A DNA stretch of 64,000 nucleotides from NCBI GenBank assembly GCA_016788295.1, contig JAEUSY010000061.1, forward strand, positions 62,001-126,000, written 5' to 3'. Each line of letters starts with the position of its first letter. Within the stretch, counting starts at the first letter, position 1. The position numbers and the translations under genes were made by a program. Below the pieces are notes generated by a model, which saw only the letters and a program-made list of their open reading frames with translations, was not told where the DNA came from and searched no databases. The stretch comes from Flavobacteriales bacterium. GTDB lineage: Bacteria; Bacteroidota; Bacteroidia; Flavobacteriales_F; PHOS-HE28. Below, one piece after another: positions 55,745-64,000 of this stretch.

Positions 55745-55752
55745 TACATTTG
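55745..55752 (+). promoter_or_regulatory. Promoter -7 box TACATTTG for the PPIase-moxR operon
   Basis: Exact TAnnTTTG between the guaB terminator and the PPIase start, 22 bases before the ATG at 55775. Confidence 0.5.
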
Positions 55753-55774
55753 CCACCCTTGTGAAAACACGGTA

Positions 55775-57934
55775 ATGATCATGGAAATGAGGAAGTTCGT
55801 AGTGATGTTCGTGGCGCTCTTCGCCGCGGTGCTGGTGAACGGGCAGAATGGCGCACAAGACCCGGTTCTGCTGACCGTGGACGGTAAGCCGGTGGTGCGC
55901 TCCGAATTCGAGGCCATCTACAAGAAGAACAACAAGGAGGCCAGCGTTACCAAGGAGGCCTTGGACGAATACCTGGAGCTCTTCATCAACTACAAGCTGA
56001 AGGTCCGCGAGGCCGAAGTACTGGGGATGGACACCATCTCCAAGTTCCGCACGGAGCTGGACGGCTATCGCAAACAGTTGGCCCGCCCATACCTCATTGA
56101 TCGCGAACTGAACGATGCCCTGATGCGCGAAGCCTATGACCGTATGCAGCAGGAAGTGCGCGCCAGCCACATCCTCATTCAGGTGGGTCCCGATGCATCT
56201 CCCGAGGATACGCTTGCTGCTTGGAAGCGTATCGTGGCCTTGCGCGACAGGGTGATGAAAGGCGAGGATTTCGCCGCCGTGGCCCAGGGTGTTGGTGGCT
56301 CAGAAGACCCTAGCGCTGCCAAGAATGGTGGAGACCTCGGCTATTTCAGCGCCCTGCAAATGGTATATCCCTTCGAGAACGGCGCGTTCAATACACCTGT
56401 TGGGCAGGTGAGCATGCCGGTGCGTACGCGCTTCGGCTATCACATCATCAAGGTCACGGACAAGCGTGCTGCCCGCGGCCAGATCAAAGTGGCGCACATC
56501 ATGCTCCGCAGCACGGACCAGGACCCTGCCGAGAAGCAGGCCAATGTGGAGGTCCGCATCCGCGAGATCCATCGCCAGGTGCTCCAAGGTGAGGTCGCCT
56601 TTTCGGACGCGGCATTGAAGTACAGCGATGATGAAAGCTCCAACACAAAAGGTGGTGAGCTCCCGATGTTCGGCACCGGCAAAATGATCGAAGAGTTCGA
56701 GGATGCGGCCTTTGCCCTGAAAAAGGATGGCGACATCAGTGCACCGGTCCGTACCCGTTACGGTTGGCATATCATCAAGCGCCTCGAATGGCAGGCTCCA
56801 CCGACGTATGATGCCGCCAAGACCGAATTGAAGACCAAGATCGCCCGCGACAGCCGCGCCGAGATCACGCGTAAGGCCTTTATTGAACGCTTGAAGACGG
56901 ACTATTCATACACGGCCTACCCCAAGAACCTGAAGGCCGTGCAGGCCTTGGTGGATACCACGATCTTCAAGAAAGGAACCTCCGTAACGGATACCCTCCT
57001 CCGCAAAGCCGTGAAGGAAGGGCCTGTGATGCGGGGCAAACTGGCTTACCGTCGGGAGATCACTGGCATGATCAGAGGTGGCAAGTTCATCGCCGTGCGT
57101 GGCCGTCAGTACGACGATGCCACTCAGACCTTGGACGATACGTTGGTCGTCCGTGATGTCATGGAGGGCTGGAAGTATGATCGAAAGAAGGCGGCCAAGT
57201 TGACGAAGCCTGTTTTCACCATCACGGGGAGGACCTACACCCAGCTGGAGTTCCTCGATTTCCTGGAGGCAAAACAGCGTCGTGAACGCACAGTGAAGGT
57301 GTCGGACCACGTACAGACCCGTTATGCCGAGTTCGTCGACGAAAGCTTGATGGCCTATGAGGACGAGCACTTGGAGGAAAAGCACGCCGACTTCCGGATG
57401 TTGATGAAGGAGTACCGCGATGGTATCCTGCTGTTCGAGCTCACCGACCAGAAGGTGTGGGGGCGTGCGGTGCGCGATACCACCGGTCTGGAGGCGTTCT
57501 ACAAGGCTCACGAGCAGGAGCACATGTGGCCTACGCGTTATGAGGCCGACCTCTACATCTGCCAGAACGCCAACGTGGCCAAACAGGTGCGTGGTCTACT
57601 TAAAAAGGGAAAGCGCGGCCAGGATCTTCTCGGCATTGTGAACAAAACGAACCCATTGGCGCTCGAACTGGATGGCGGCACGTACAGCACGGACCAGAAG
57701 GCTTACCTGAACGGCATCGCCGCCACGGGACTCTCGGCCGATCTGCCTGCCGATGGTCGGGTGGTCATTGCTGATGTGAAGAAGATCACTCCACCGACGC
57801 CCAAGACATTGGACGAGACCCGTGGCTCGGTCACGGCAGCCTATCAGGATTCGCTGGAGAAGGCTTGGATCCAGGAATTGCGTGCCAAGTATGTCGTGAA
57901 CGTCGATCGCAGCGTTCTCTATTCCATCAAGTGA
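55775..57934 (+). CDS. Periplasmic peptidyl-prolyl isomerase with two parvulin domains (SurA-like)
   Basis: 719 residues. Signal peptide to about residue 25 (AAVLVNGQ). A SurA-type N-terminal helical part (VDGKPVVRSEFEAIYKKN) is followed by two rotamase domains: VRASHILIQVG to FGYHIIKVTDK (about 125-235) and IKVAHIMLRSTDQD to YGWHIIKRLEW (about 240-345). A large C-terminal helical region (350-719) has no named fold. Probably helps outer-membrane and secreted proteins fold. Its stop overlaps the next GTG start (GTGA). The start could also be the ATG at 55787. Confidence 0.9.
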   Translation: MIMEMRKFVVMFVALFAAVLVNGQNGAQDPVLLTVDGKPVVRSEFEAIYKKNNKEASVTKEALDEYLELFINYKLKVREAEVLGMDTISKFRTELDGYRKQLARPYLIDRELNDALMREAYDRMQQEVRASHILIQVGPDASPEDTLAAWKRIVALRDRVMKGEDFAAVAQGVGGSEDPSAAKNGGDLGYFSALQMVYPFENGAFNTPVGQVSMPVRTRFGYHIIKVTDKRAARGQIKVAHIMLRSTDQDPAEKQANVEVRIREIHRQVLQGEVAFSDAALKYSDDESSNTKGGELPMFGTGKMIEEFEDAAFALKKDGDISAPVRTRYGWHIIKRLEWQAPPTYDAAKTELKTKIARDSRAEITRKAFIERLKTDYSYTAYPKNLKAVQALVDTTIFKKGTSVTDTLLRKAVKEGPVMRGKLAYRREITGMIRGGKFIAVRGRQYDDATQTLDDTLVVRDVMEGWKYDRKKAAKLTKPVFTITGRTYTQLEFLDFLEAKQRRERTVKVSDHVQTRYAEFVDESLMAYEDEHLEEKHADFRMLMKEYRDGILLFELTDQKVWGRAVRDTTGLEAFYKAHEQEHMWPTRYEADLYICQNANVAKQVRGLLKKGKRGQDLLGIVNKTNPLALELDGGTYSTDQKAYLNGIAATGLSADLPADGRVVIADVKKITPPTPKTLDETRGSVTAAYQDSLEKAWIQELRAKYVVNVDRSVLYSIK

Positions 57935-58794
57935 TAGGGAACAGGGACCGGGTCTGGCGGACCCACGCGGTAGTTCTGATGGGCTCCATGGTGGTCGCCT
58001 TTGCCGGCTGTGGCCCATCCGTGGACCAGGAAGACCCGGTCCTGGCCCGTGCCTTCGATCAGTACCTGCGTTGGAGCGACCTGCGCCAGTTGATCCCCAT
58101 GGGCATGGCCCCGGAGGACAGCGCAGTGATGGCCCAGGCACACATCAATAATTGGCTGCAACAGCAGGTGGTGCTTCACAAGGCCGAGGCCAACCTGGCA
58201 CCGGCCGAGAAGGATTTTGAGGCCCAGTTGCGCGATTATCGGAACTCGCTCGTCCTGTTCGCCTATGAGCAAGCCTTGGTGGACCAGAAGCTCGATACCG
58301 TTGTAACCGACGCCGATGTACAGGCTTATTACGAGGCCAATTCGGCCAATTTCGAACTGAAGGACCACGCCGTGCGTGCGCGATGGTTCATGGTGTCCGA
58401 ACCGGATAAGCGTGTCATGCGCCGTGTAGAGGAACAGTTCAATAGCGACAAGGAGGAAAAGCGCCGCGAACTGGAGATCTGGCTCGCCTCCAAAGGCGTT
58501 CCCATCATCGATAAGAGCTCGGTATGGACCTATTGGTCAGACCTTGGGGCAGAATTTCCAGTGGCATTGCCCGAACCCACTGGAACTGTCCGGACAGTGC
58601 TGCGGCAGGATACTGTGGCGTGGTTCATCGAGATACTGGAACTTCGTCCCCGCAAGAGCAGTGTCCCGGTTTCCTTGGTGAGGCGCGATATTCGTACAAT
58701 GATCATCAACCAGCGCAAGTTGCAGCTTGTGGCCCTGATGCGTGAAGACCTTTACCGTGAAGCATTACAGAACAAGGATGTGGAGGTACGCTGA
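57931..58794 (+). CDS. SurA/PPIase-like lipoprotein lacking a clear rotamase domain
   Basis: 287 residues from a GTG at 57931 coupled to the preceding stop. Signal with lipobox AFAGC, so a lipoprotein. The rest is helical and SurA_N-like (QYLRWSDLRQLIPMGM, INNWLQQQVVLHKAEANL, VQAYYEANSANFELKDHAVR) without the parvulin fold. Placed between two PPIase genes, as in many Bacteroidota. Likely a periplasmic chaperone. It overlaps the surA start by 17 bases. Confidence 0.8.
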   Translation: MIGNRDRVWRTHAVVLMGSMVVAFAGCGPSVDQEDPVLARAFDQYLRWSDLRQLIPMGMAPEDSAVMAQAHINNWLQQQVVLHKAEANLAPAEKDFEAQLRDYRNSLVLFAYEQALVDQKLDTVVTDADVQAYYEANSANFELKDHAVRARWFMVSEPDKRVMRRVEEQFNSDKEEKRRELEIWLASKGVPIIDKSSVWTYWSDLGAEFPVALPEPTGTVRTVLRQDTVAWFIEILELRPRKSSVPVSLVRRDIRTMIINQRKLQLVALMREDLYREALQNKDVEVR

Positions 58795-60148
58795 ACGCAT
58801 GTTGTTCGTCATGGTCACGCTCCTGAGCGCGTCCTGCATAGCTGCGCAACCGGCTGGTATGCTTATCGACCGTGTTGTGGCCGTTGTAGGCAGGGAGGCC
58901 ATCTACCATTCAGACCTTGTGCAACGGATAGAACAGGCTCGTTCTCAGGGCGCACCTGCGGATCTGGGTACGTCCTGTGGCGAGTTGGAGGACCTTCTTT
59001 ATGAAAAGCTCCTCCTCGAACAAGCGCGCATTGATAGTGTGGTGGTGGAAGAGGCCCAGGTCAATGGAGAGCTCGATCGCCGGATACGCTATTTCGCATC
59101 CCAACTCGGAGGCGAGAAGAAATTGGAAGAGTTCTACGGAAAGTCCGTGGCCGAGATCAAGGCCGATTTTCGAAAACAGGTCGAGGAACAGTTGCTGGTA
59201 CAATCCATGCAACAGAAGATCACCGCCGATGTGCGCCTCACGCCAAAGGATGTTGAACGGTTCTATCGGTCAATTCCCGAGGACAGTATTCCCTTGATCA
59301 ATGCGGAAGTGGAATATGCCATGATCCTGAAGCTACCCAAACCCAGTGAGGACGAGGATAGGCGGGTGCGTAGGCGCATGGAGGAGTACCGTGATGCCAT
59401 AGTCAAAGGCACCAAGGATTTCTGTACGGTGGCCATCCTCTATTCCGAGGACCCCGGTTCAGCCAAGGATTGCGGTCAGTTGGGCCTTGTGCCTCAAGGT
59501 GTGATGGTGCCTGAGTTCGATGCCGTTGCACTGAGTTTGAAGGAAGGGGAGGTCTCGCAAGTGTTCAAGACACAGTATGGATGGCACTTCATGCAATTGA
59601 TCGAACGCCGCGGTGAGCAGTACAACGCTCGTCATGTTCTCATGCGCCCGCAAGTGAACGCCACTGATCTTCAATTGGCACGACTCGTGCTCGACAGTCT
59701 GGTACGTGGCATACGCGCTGGCACTATTGAAATGGGGGCTGCCGCTCAAGAGCTTTCCGATGATGAGGAGAGCAAGGGGTTGGATGGTGTAATGATCGAA
59801 CCCTCCAGTAATTCCGCACGTTGGGACATGAGCGCGTTGGACCAGCAGACATTCTTTGTTCTTGACAAACTCAAGCCCGGTGAGGTCAGCGACCCGCAAT
59901 TGGTGATCATGCCTGACGGCACCAAGGCCTATCGTATCCTGCGGCTGATCCTGCGATCGGAGCCTCACCGGGCCAATCTGAAGGACGATTACCGGTTGAT
60001 CTCCCAAGCTGCCGAGGGCAAGGCACGCGCGGCCGCAGTTGATGCTTGGGTGGGCGAGCGCCTTGCGGGCACCTACATCAGGCTTTCACCCGAACACAAC
60101 AATTGTCCGTTCGAGCACGATTGGGCCAAGTTGCGCACCGACCGTTGA
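58778..60148 (+). CDS. surA: Periplasmic chaperone/peptidyl-prolyl isomerase SurA
   Basis: 456 residues. Start ATG at 58778, overlapping the lipoprotein gene, gives the signal peptide MWRYAERMLFVMVTLLSASC with a basic n-region; the ATG at 58799 would drop that basic end. SurA_N helical part IDRVVAVVGREAIYHSDLVQ to LLVQSMQQKITADVRLT. Two parvulin domains follow: VEYAMILKLPKP to YGWHFMQLIERRG and ARHVLMRPQVNATD onward, the second more degenerate. Delivers outer-membrane proteins through the periplasm. Confidence 0.92.
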   Translation: MWRYAERMLFVMVTLLSASCIAAQPAGMLIDRVVAVVGREAIYHSDLVQRIEQARSQGAPADLGTSCGELEDLLYEKLLLEQARIDSVVVEEAQVNGELDRRIRYFASQLGGEKKLEEFYGKSVAEIKADFRKQVEEQLLVQSMQQKITADVRLTPKDVERFYRSIPEDSIPLINAEVEYAMILKLPKPSEDEDRRVRRRMEEYRDAIVKGTKDFCTVAILYSEDPGSAKDCGQLGLVPQGVMVPEFDAVALSLKEGEVSQVFKTQYGWHFMQLIERRGEQYNARHVLMRPQVNATDLQLARLVLDSLVRGIRAGTIEMGAAAQELSDDEESKGLDGVMIEPSSNSARWDMSALDQQTFFVLDKLKPGEVSDPQLVIMPDGTKAYRILRLILRSEPHRANLKDDYRLISQAAEGKARAAAVDAWVGERLAGTYIRLSPEHNNCPFEHDWAKLRTDR

Positions 60149-60174
60149 GCGGAACACTTTAATCGAGCACGACC

Positions 60175-61140
60175 ATGAGCATTCCCGGTAGTGATGTACA
60201 GGCGGTGGAGCAGTTCGGAGAGCGGTATCGTCGCCTGAAGAGCGAGGTGGGAAAGGTCATCATCGGTCAGGACCAGGTGGTGGACCTTGTGCTGATGGGC
60301 ATTTTCAGCAAGGGCCATTGCCTATTGGTAGGCGTGCCCGGACTCGCCAAGACGTTATTGGTCAACACGGTGGCACGGTCGCTCGGGTTGAGCTTCAACC
60401 GTATCCAGTTCACCCCGGACTTGATGCCGAGCGACATCATCGGGTCGGAGATCCTGGATGAGAGCCGCCATTTCCGCTTTGTAAAGGGGCCCATTTTCGC
60501 GAACATCATTCTCGCGGACGAGATCAACCGCACACCACCTAAAACGCAGGCCGCCCTTTTGGAGGCCATGCAGGAAAAGGCCGTTACAGCGGCAGGCCAG
60601 ACCCATGTGCTGCCTGATCCGTTCTTCGTGCTGGCCACGCAGAACCCCATCGAACAAGAGGGTACCTACCCACTCCCAGAGGCACAGCTGGACCGTTTCA
60701 TGTTCAATATCTGGGTGGATTACCCGGCCTTCGCGGATGAACTTGCTGTTGTGAAGGCTACCACGGGTGACAAGCCGGTCTCTGTGCAGCCCGTGCTCAC
60801 TGCTGATGAGATCCTCTACTATCAAGGGCTTGTGCGGCGGATACCGGTGCCCGACAATGTGCTTGAGTACGCAGTGAGGTTGGTGGCTCGAACCCGTCCA
60901 GGCACGGAAGCCGCCCCTGCGATCATCAACGATCACGTAAGCTGGGGTGCCGGCCCACGTGCTTCACAGTACCTGGTCATTGGTGCCAAGGCCCACGCGC
61001 TTGCGAACGGCCGATTCTCGCCGGATATCGCCGATGTCCAGGCGGTCGCCCTGCCCATCCTCCGTCATCGACTGGTCAGGAATTACAAGGCCGAGGCCGA
61101 AGGCGTTACCATCGACCGGATCGTGAGCGGGATCCTCTGA
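60175..61140 (+). CDS. MoxR-family AAA+ ATPase
   Basis: 321 residues. Walker A GVPGLAKT (about 53-60), Walker B IILADEINR (about 112-119), sensor 1 ATQNPIEQEGTYPLPEAQLD with the MoxR fingerprint, and a C-terminal lid (GPRASQYLVIGAKAHAL). MoxR ATPases act as chaperones with von Willebrand factor A proteins; none is visible here, as only a T9SS protein follows. Probably cotranscribed with surA (26-base gap). Confidence 0.95.
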   Translation: MSIPGSDVQAVEQFGERYRRLKSEVGKVIIGQDQVVDLVLMGIFSKGHCLLVGVPGLAKTLLVNTVARSLGLSFNRIQFTPDLMPSDIIGSEILDESRHFRFVKGPIFANIILADEINRTPPKTQAALLEAMQEKAVTAAGQTHVLPDPFFVLATQNPIEQEGTYPLPEAQLDRFMFNIWVDYPAFADELAVVKATTGDKPVSVQPVLTADEILYYQGLVRRIPVPDNVLEYAVRLVARTRPGTEAAPAIINDHVSWGAGPRASQYLVIGAKAHALANGRFSPDIADVQAVALPILRHRLVRNYKAEAEGVTIDRIVSGIL

Positions 61141-61209
61141 ACAAGGGAGATTCATTGAAGGATGGCAATGATCCATGATCCTTGTCACCATTTATCATGC
61201 CCGATCCTC

Positions 61210-61217
61210 TACTTTTG
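61210..61217 (+). promoter_or_regulatory. Promoter -7 box TACTTTTG for the T9SS type A protein
   Basis: Exact TAnnTTTG, 26 bases before the ATG at 61244; a TTG at 61182-61184 lies 25 bases upstream of it. The 103-base gap separates this gene from moxR. Confidence 0.5.
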
Positions 61218-61243
61218 AATGATCACTATTGATCGTTCATCCC

Positions 61244-62041
61244 ATGAGGTATCTGGTCGCTCCCCGTGCATTGCTTGCCGGCTTCGGCATTTTCATCATG
61301 TCGATGGCCATGGCGCAGCCTACGGTCGATATCACCCTGGTGCAGACCGCCGAAGGTCCGGTTGAGGTAAGGTTGAGGCCTGATGGCCCCTTCGATGGTC
61401 TTTTCTCCAGCATTGTGTTCACCATTCGGTGGAGCGCCGGTGGTGCAGCGGGATTGGGGTCCGTTCAGCAGTTCTCCCCGGTCAATAGTTATTGCACGGT
61501 CACCAAATCCGGCCCGGAGCAAACTTCGAATGGGTTCCGTTATCAGGTTTTCGCCGGTTTTGGTTTTGTTCCGCTCACCGAGGTCCCTACGGCTTGGGCA
61601 GCAGGTGAAGAGATCGTGCTTTGCCGCGTGAACGTCATCAATGGTTCCGCGGCGTTCAGCATTGTTGATGATTCTTGGACGGGGGACATCAATAACAACG
61701 GTGATTTCTTTGTGTCGTTGAATGGCATTGATCGCACGGGTGAGATCTACACCATCAGCACCGTAACGAACGAACCTGAAATGGCCGTCTCCGGTCCTCA
61801 AGTGGTTCCCAATCCTGCCAATGACCAAGTGTTTGTTACGCTTCCCGAAGGCACGAGCGGACCGGTGTCACTTCAGCTGCTCGATGCGGCAGGCCGTATC
61901 GTTTGGAGCAAGGGATTGAATGCGGATGGTCCGTCACATCGCGCGTCTTTTGACGTGTCCGCGCTGAGCGCTGGCACCTATGTGCTAATGGTCGACTCCG
62001 GTTCGGGCCGTTCCTCTCATCGAGTGGTCATTAATCACTGA
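61244..62041 (+). CDS. Secreted protein with T9SS type A C-terminal sorting domain
   Basis: 265 residues. Signal peptide ends MAMAQ. The central part (about 27-175) is a cohesin-like beta sandwich: VDITLVQTAEGPVEVRLRPD, FTIRWSAGGAAG, a DINNNGDFF loop. The last 80 residues are a type A sorting domain: PQVVPNPANDQVFVTLPEG, LQLLDAAGRIVWSKGL, FDVSALSAGTYVLMVDSG, HRVVINH. Exported through the type IX system. The next gene, another exoprotein, starts 12 bases on. Confidence 0.87.
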   Translation: MRYLVAPRALLAGFGIFIMSMAMAQPTVDITLVQTAEGPVEVRLRPDGPFDGLFSSIVFTIRWSAGGAAGLGSVQQFSPVNSYCTVTKSGPEQTSNGFRYQVFAGFGFVPLTEVPTAWAAGEEIVLCRVNVINGSAAFSIVDDSWTGDINNNGDFFVSLNGIDRTGEIYTISTVTNEPEMAVSGPQVVPNPANDQVFVTLPEGTSGPVSLQLLDAAGRIVWSKGLNADGPSHRASFDVSALSAGTYVLMVDSGSGRSSHRVVINH

Positions 62042-62052
62042 ACGTAGTTCAC

Positions 62053-64000
62053 ATGCATCTTTTTACACATGCCGCTCGTGCGGTTTCGCTTGCTTCGATC
62101 TTCCTGTTCGCTGGTCAAGGTTTCACCCAAACCACTGGGCCATGGCGCTCGGCCGTTGAGGCAGAAGTGGCCGGCCGTGGCGTACGACGCATTTTTCCAT
62201 CTCAATACAGAGTGCTCGAGGTGGATGTTCCCTCCCTCGGTGCACAGATGGATCAGGTTCGTGCCATTCAGGGTGCATCAGGGACAATGATGGTACCCAC
62301 GCCCGAAGGAGGGCAGGAGCGCTTCCGCTACTGGGCGAACGAGGTGATGCATCCCGGGCTTGCGGAGCAGTTCCCGGAGATCCGCACCTTCAATGGTGAG
62401 AGCATCGATCGTCCGGGTGTGTTGGCGAAGTTCGACCTTACTCCGCATGGGTTTCATGGCATGGTCATGGACCCCACGGACGGCTGGTGGTTCATCGACC
62501 CATACTCCTTTGGTGATGCGTCGTCCTGTATCATTTACCGCAAGCAGCATTTCTCGAAGCAGCTACCAGAGGGGTTCAGCGCCTGTAGCTACGAGACCGT
62601 GAATGATATTGAGGCCGCTGCTGAACAGACGCGCCAATGGATACAGGAAATGGGTGAGGAACGGGTTGGTGATTGCCAACGACGGACCTACCGTTTGGCC
62701 TTGGCCTGCACAGGCGAATACGCCAACTTCCACGGCAGCAATACCACCAATAACAACAAGTCCTTTGCGCTCGCGGCAATGGTCACCACCATGAACCGCG
62801 TGAACGCCCAGTTCGAACGGGATGCAACGCTTACCATGGTGCTTGTCCCGAACACCGATCTGCTGATCTACCTGAACGGGGCGACCGACCCGTACACCAA
62901 CAACAATGGTGGCACCATGCTCGGTGAGAACCAGACCACGTGCAACAATGTGATCGGCTCCGCCAACTATGATATCGGTCACGTATTCAGCACAGGTGGT
63001 GGAGGCGTTGCTTATCTTAACAGCCCATGCAACAATAGCCTGAAGGCTGGTGGTGTAACGGGGTCCGGCGCACCTGTGGGCGACCCGTTCGATATTGACT
63101 ACGTGGCTCACGAGATGGGTCACCAGTACGGTGGCAACCATACCCAGAACAATAATTGCAACAGGGCAAGTGCCGCCGCATTCGAGCCCGGCAGCGCAAG
63201 TACCATCATGGGATATGCAGGTATTTGCTCTCCCAATGTGCAGAACAACTCCGACGCCTATTTCCATGGGTACAGTATGCAGGAGATGGCTGCGAACATC
63301 ACAACAGGCACCAGCAGTACCTGCCCCCAAGTGACTACATTGATCAATCAGGCACCCACTGCTAACGCTGGTGCCGACTATACTATTCCAAGGAGCACGC
63401 CATTCGTCCTCACCGCTGTTGGAAGCGACCCGAACAGTGGCAACGTGTTGACCTATTGCTGGGAGCAGATGAACAATCAGGTCTCTACCCAGCCCCCGGT
63501 AGCAACAGCCACCAGTGGTCCGAGCTTCCGGTCCTTCACTCCGTCCACGAGCCCGTTGCGTTATGTGCCGGCATTGAGCGCCGTCGTGGCTGGTACGACT
63601 CCGACCTGGGAAGTGCTCCCTAGTGTTGCTCGCACGTTGAACTTCCGGCTCACGGTTCGAGATAATGTGGCCGGTGGCGGTTGTAATGATCAGGACAATA
63701 TGGTTGTCACGGTCTCCGGAAGTGCAGGCCCCTTCCTGGTCACACAGCCCAATACGAACGTGTCCTGGCAAGGAACCTCTACGCAGACCATTACATGGGA
63801 CGTGGCCGCCACCAATGTTGCTCCGGTCAGCTGTGCGAATGTTGATATCCTGCTTTCCACGGATGGTGGGTTCACCTATCCTTTCACACTGATAACAGGC
63901 ACGCCCAACGATGGGACCCAGAACGTGGTGCTTCCTAACGTGGCCACCACCACTGCCCGCATCATGGTAAAGGCCAATGGCAATATTTTCTATGACATCT
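62053..64000 (+). CDS. Reprolysin-like zinc metalloprotease, secreted (3' partial)
   Basis: 649 complete codons are visible; the end is outside the window. Starts MHLFTHAARAVSLASIFLFA, a signal peptide. A propeptide of about 190 residues (VLEVDVPSLGAQMDQVRA, FDLTPHGFHGMVMDP) precedes the catalytic domain. The zinc site HEMGHQYGGNH is at about residues 353-363, with a SIMGYAG-type Met turn (STIMGYAG) about 40 residues later, as in reprolysin/metzincin peptidases. C-terminal Fn3/Ig-like domains begin near 430. The complete gene very likely ends in a T9SS sorting domain, which cannot be seen. Probably degrades extracellular protein. Confidence 0.88.
   Translation, partial: MHLFTHAARAVSLASIFLFAGQGFTQTTGPWRSAVEAEVAGRGVRRIFPSQYRVLEVDVPSLGAQMDQVRAIQGASGTMMVPTPEGGQERFRYWANEVMHPGLAEQFPEIRTFNGESIDRPGVLAKFDLTPHGFHGMVMDPTDGWWFIDPYSFGDASSCIIYRKQHFSKQLPEGFSACSYETVNDIEAAAEQTRQWIQEMGEERVGDCQRRTYRLALACTGEYANFHGSNTTNNNKSFALAAMVTTMNRVNAQFERDATLTMVLVPNTDLLIYLNGATDPYTNNNGGTMLGENQTTCNNVIGSANYDIGHVFSTGGGGVAYLNSPCNNSLKAGGVTGSGAPVGDPFDIDYVAHEMGHQYGGNHTQNNNCNRASAAAFEPGSASTIMGYAGICSPNVQNNSDAYFHGYSMQEMAANITTGTSSTCPQVTTLINQAPTANAGADYTIPRSTPFVLTAVGSDPNSGNVLTYCWEQMNNQVSTQPPVATATSGPSFRSFTPSTSPLRYVPALSAVVAGTTPTWEVLPSVARTLNFRLTVRDNVAGGGCNDQDNMVVTVSGSAGPFLVTQPNTNVSWQGTSTQTITWDVAATNVAPVSCANVDILLSTDGGFTYPFTLITGTPNDGTQNVVLPNVATTTARIMVKANGNIFYDI

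Noticed and set aside
62563-63771. Minus-strand open frame of 402 codons
   Set aside because: Antisense to the metalloprotease, whose HExxHxxxxxH site and signal peptide are convincing.

Overview
The window looks like a chromosome segment of a GC-rich member of the Bacteroidota, most likely the Flavobacteriales. The evidence is type IX secretion (T9SS) C-terminal sorting domains on several secreted proteins, a CHU_C-like lipoprotein, an XrtF-type exosortase with a PID-CTERM mini-protein, and a recurring TAnnTTYG promoter box. Genes are tightly packed. No RNA gene, insertion sequence, prophage or CRISPR array was seen, and no stretch over 300 bases lacks a gene.

Region 1 (1-8151, all minus strand) is housekeeping: a Rel/SpoT alarmone enzyme (3' end outside the window), fumarylacetoacetase, a small lipoprotein, an outer-membrane barrel, a hotdog thioesterase, a universal stress protein coupled to a split YeeE/YedE transporter pair, and serine hydroxymethyltransferase.

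Region 2 (8208-9432, minus) is a compact exosortase locus: PID-CTERM mini-protein, XrtF, and the XrtF-associated membrane protein. It is divergent from region 3.

Region 3 (9635-49864) is a roughly 40 kb surface-polysaccharide locus. It begins with a Wzc-like tyrosine autokinase and a Wzm/Wzt ABC exporter with a carbohydrate-binding tail. Then come an AlkP-superfamily enzyme, a pyruvyl transferase, a methyltransferase, about thirteen glycosyltransferases (one a GT4-GT2 fusion), a hexapeptide acetyltransferase, a UDP-GlcNAc 2-epimerase, two SDR epimerases, an O-antigen ligase/polymerase-like membrane protein, two CotH-type kinases, a membrane-anchored phosphoesterase-like protein and an asparagine synthetase-type amidotransferase. 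Most genes are translationally coupled through ATGA, GTGA or TGATG overlaps. Embedded on the opposite strand (36746-39976) is a four-gene operon of secreted proteins. Three are paralogues that join a phage-tail-fibre-like segment to an FGE/C-type-lectin-like segment, and one carries a T9SS sorting domain.

Region 4 (49871-64000) starts with a perfect bidirectional terminator. It holds a DUF6089/PorG-like barrel, a nitronate monooxygenase-family enzyme, a fibronectin-like T9SS protein, guaB with a strong terminator, an envelope-folding operon (SurA-like PPIase, PPIase-like lipoprotein, SurA, MoxR ATPase), a T9SS type A protein, and a reprolysin-like zinc metalloprotease cut by the right edge.

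The least ordinary parts are the exosortase mini-locus, the tail-fibre/FGE operon, and the extracytoplasmic kinase-phosphoesterase cassette (CotH, Wzy-like, CotH-beta-helix, phosphoesterase).
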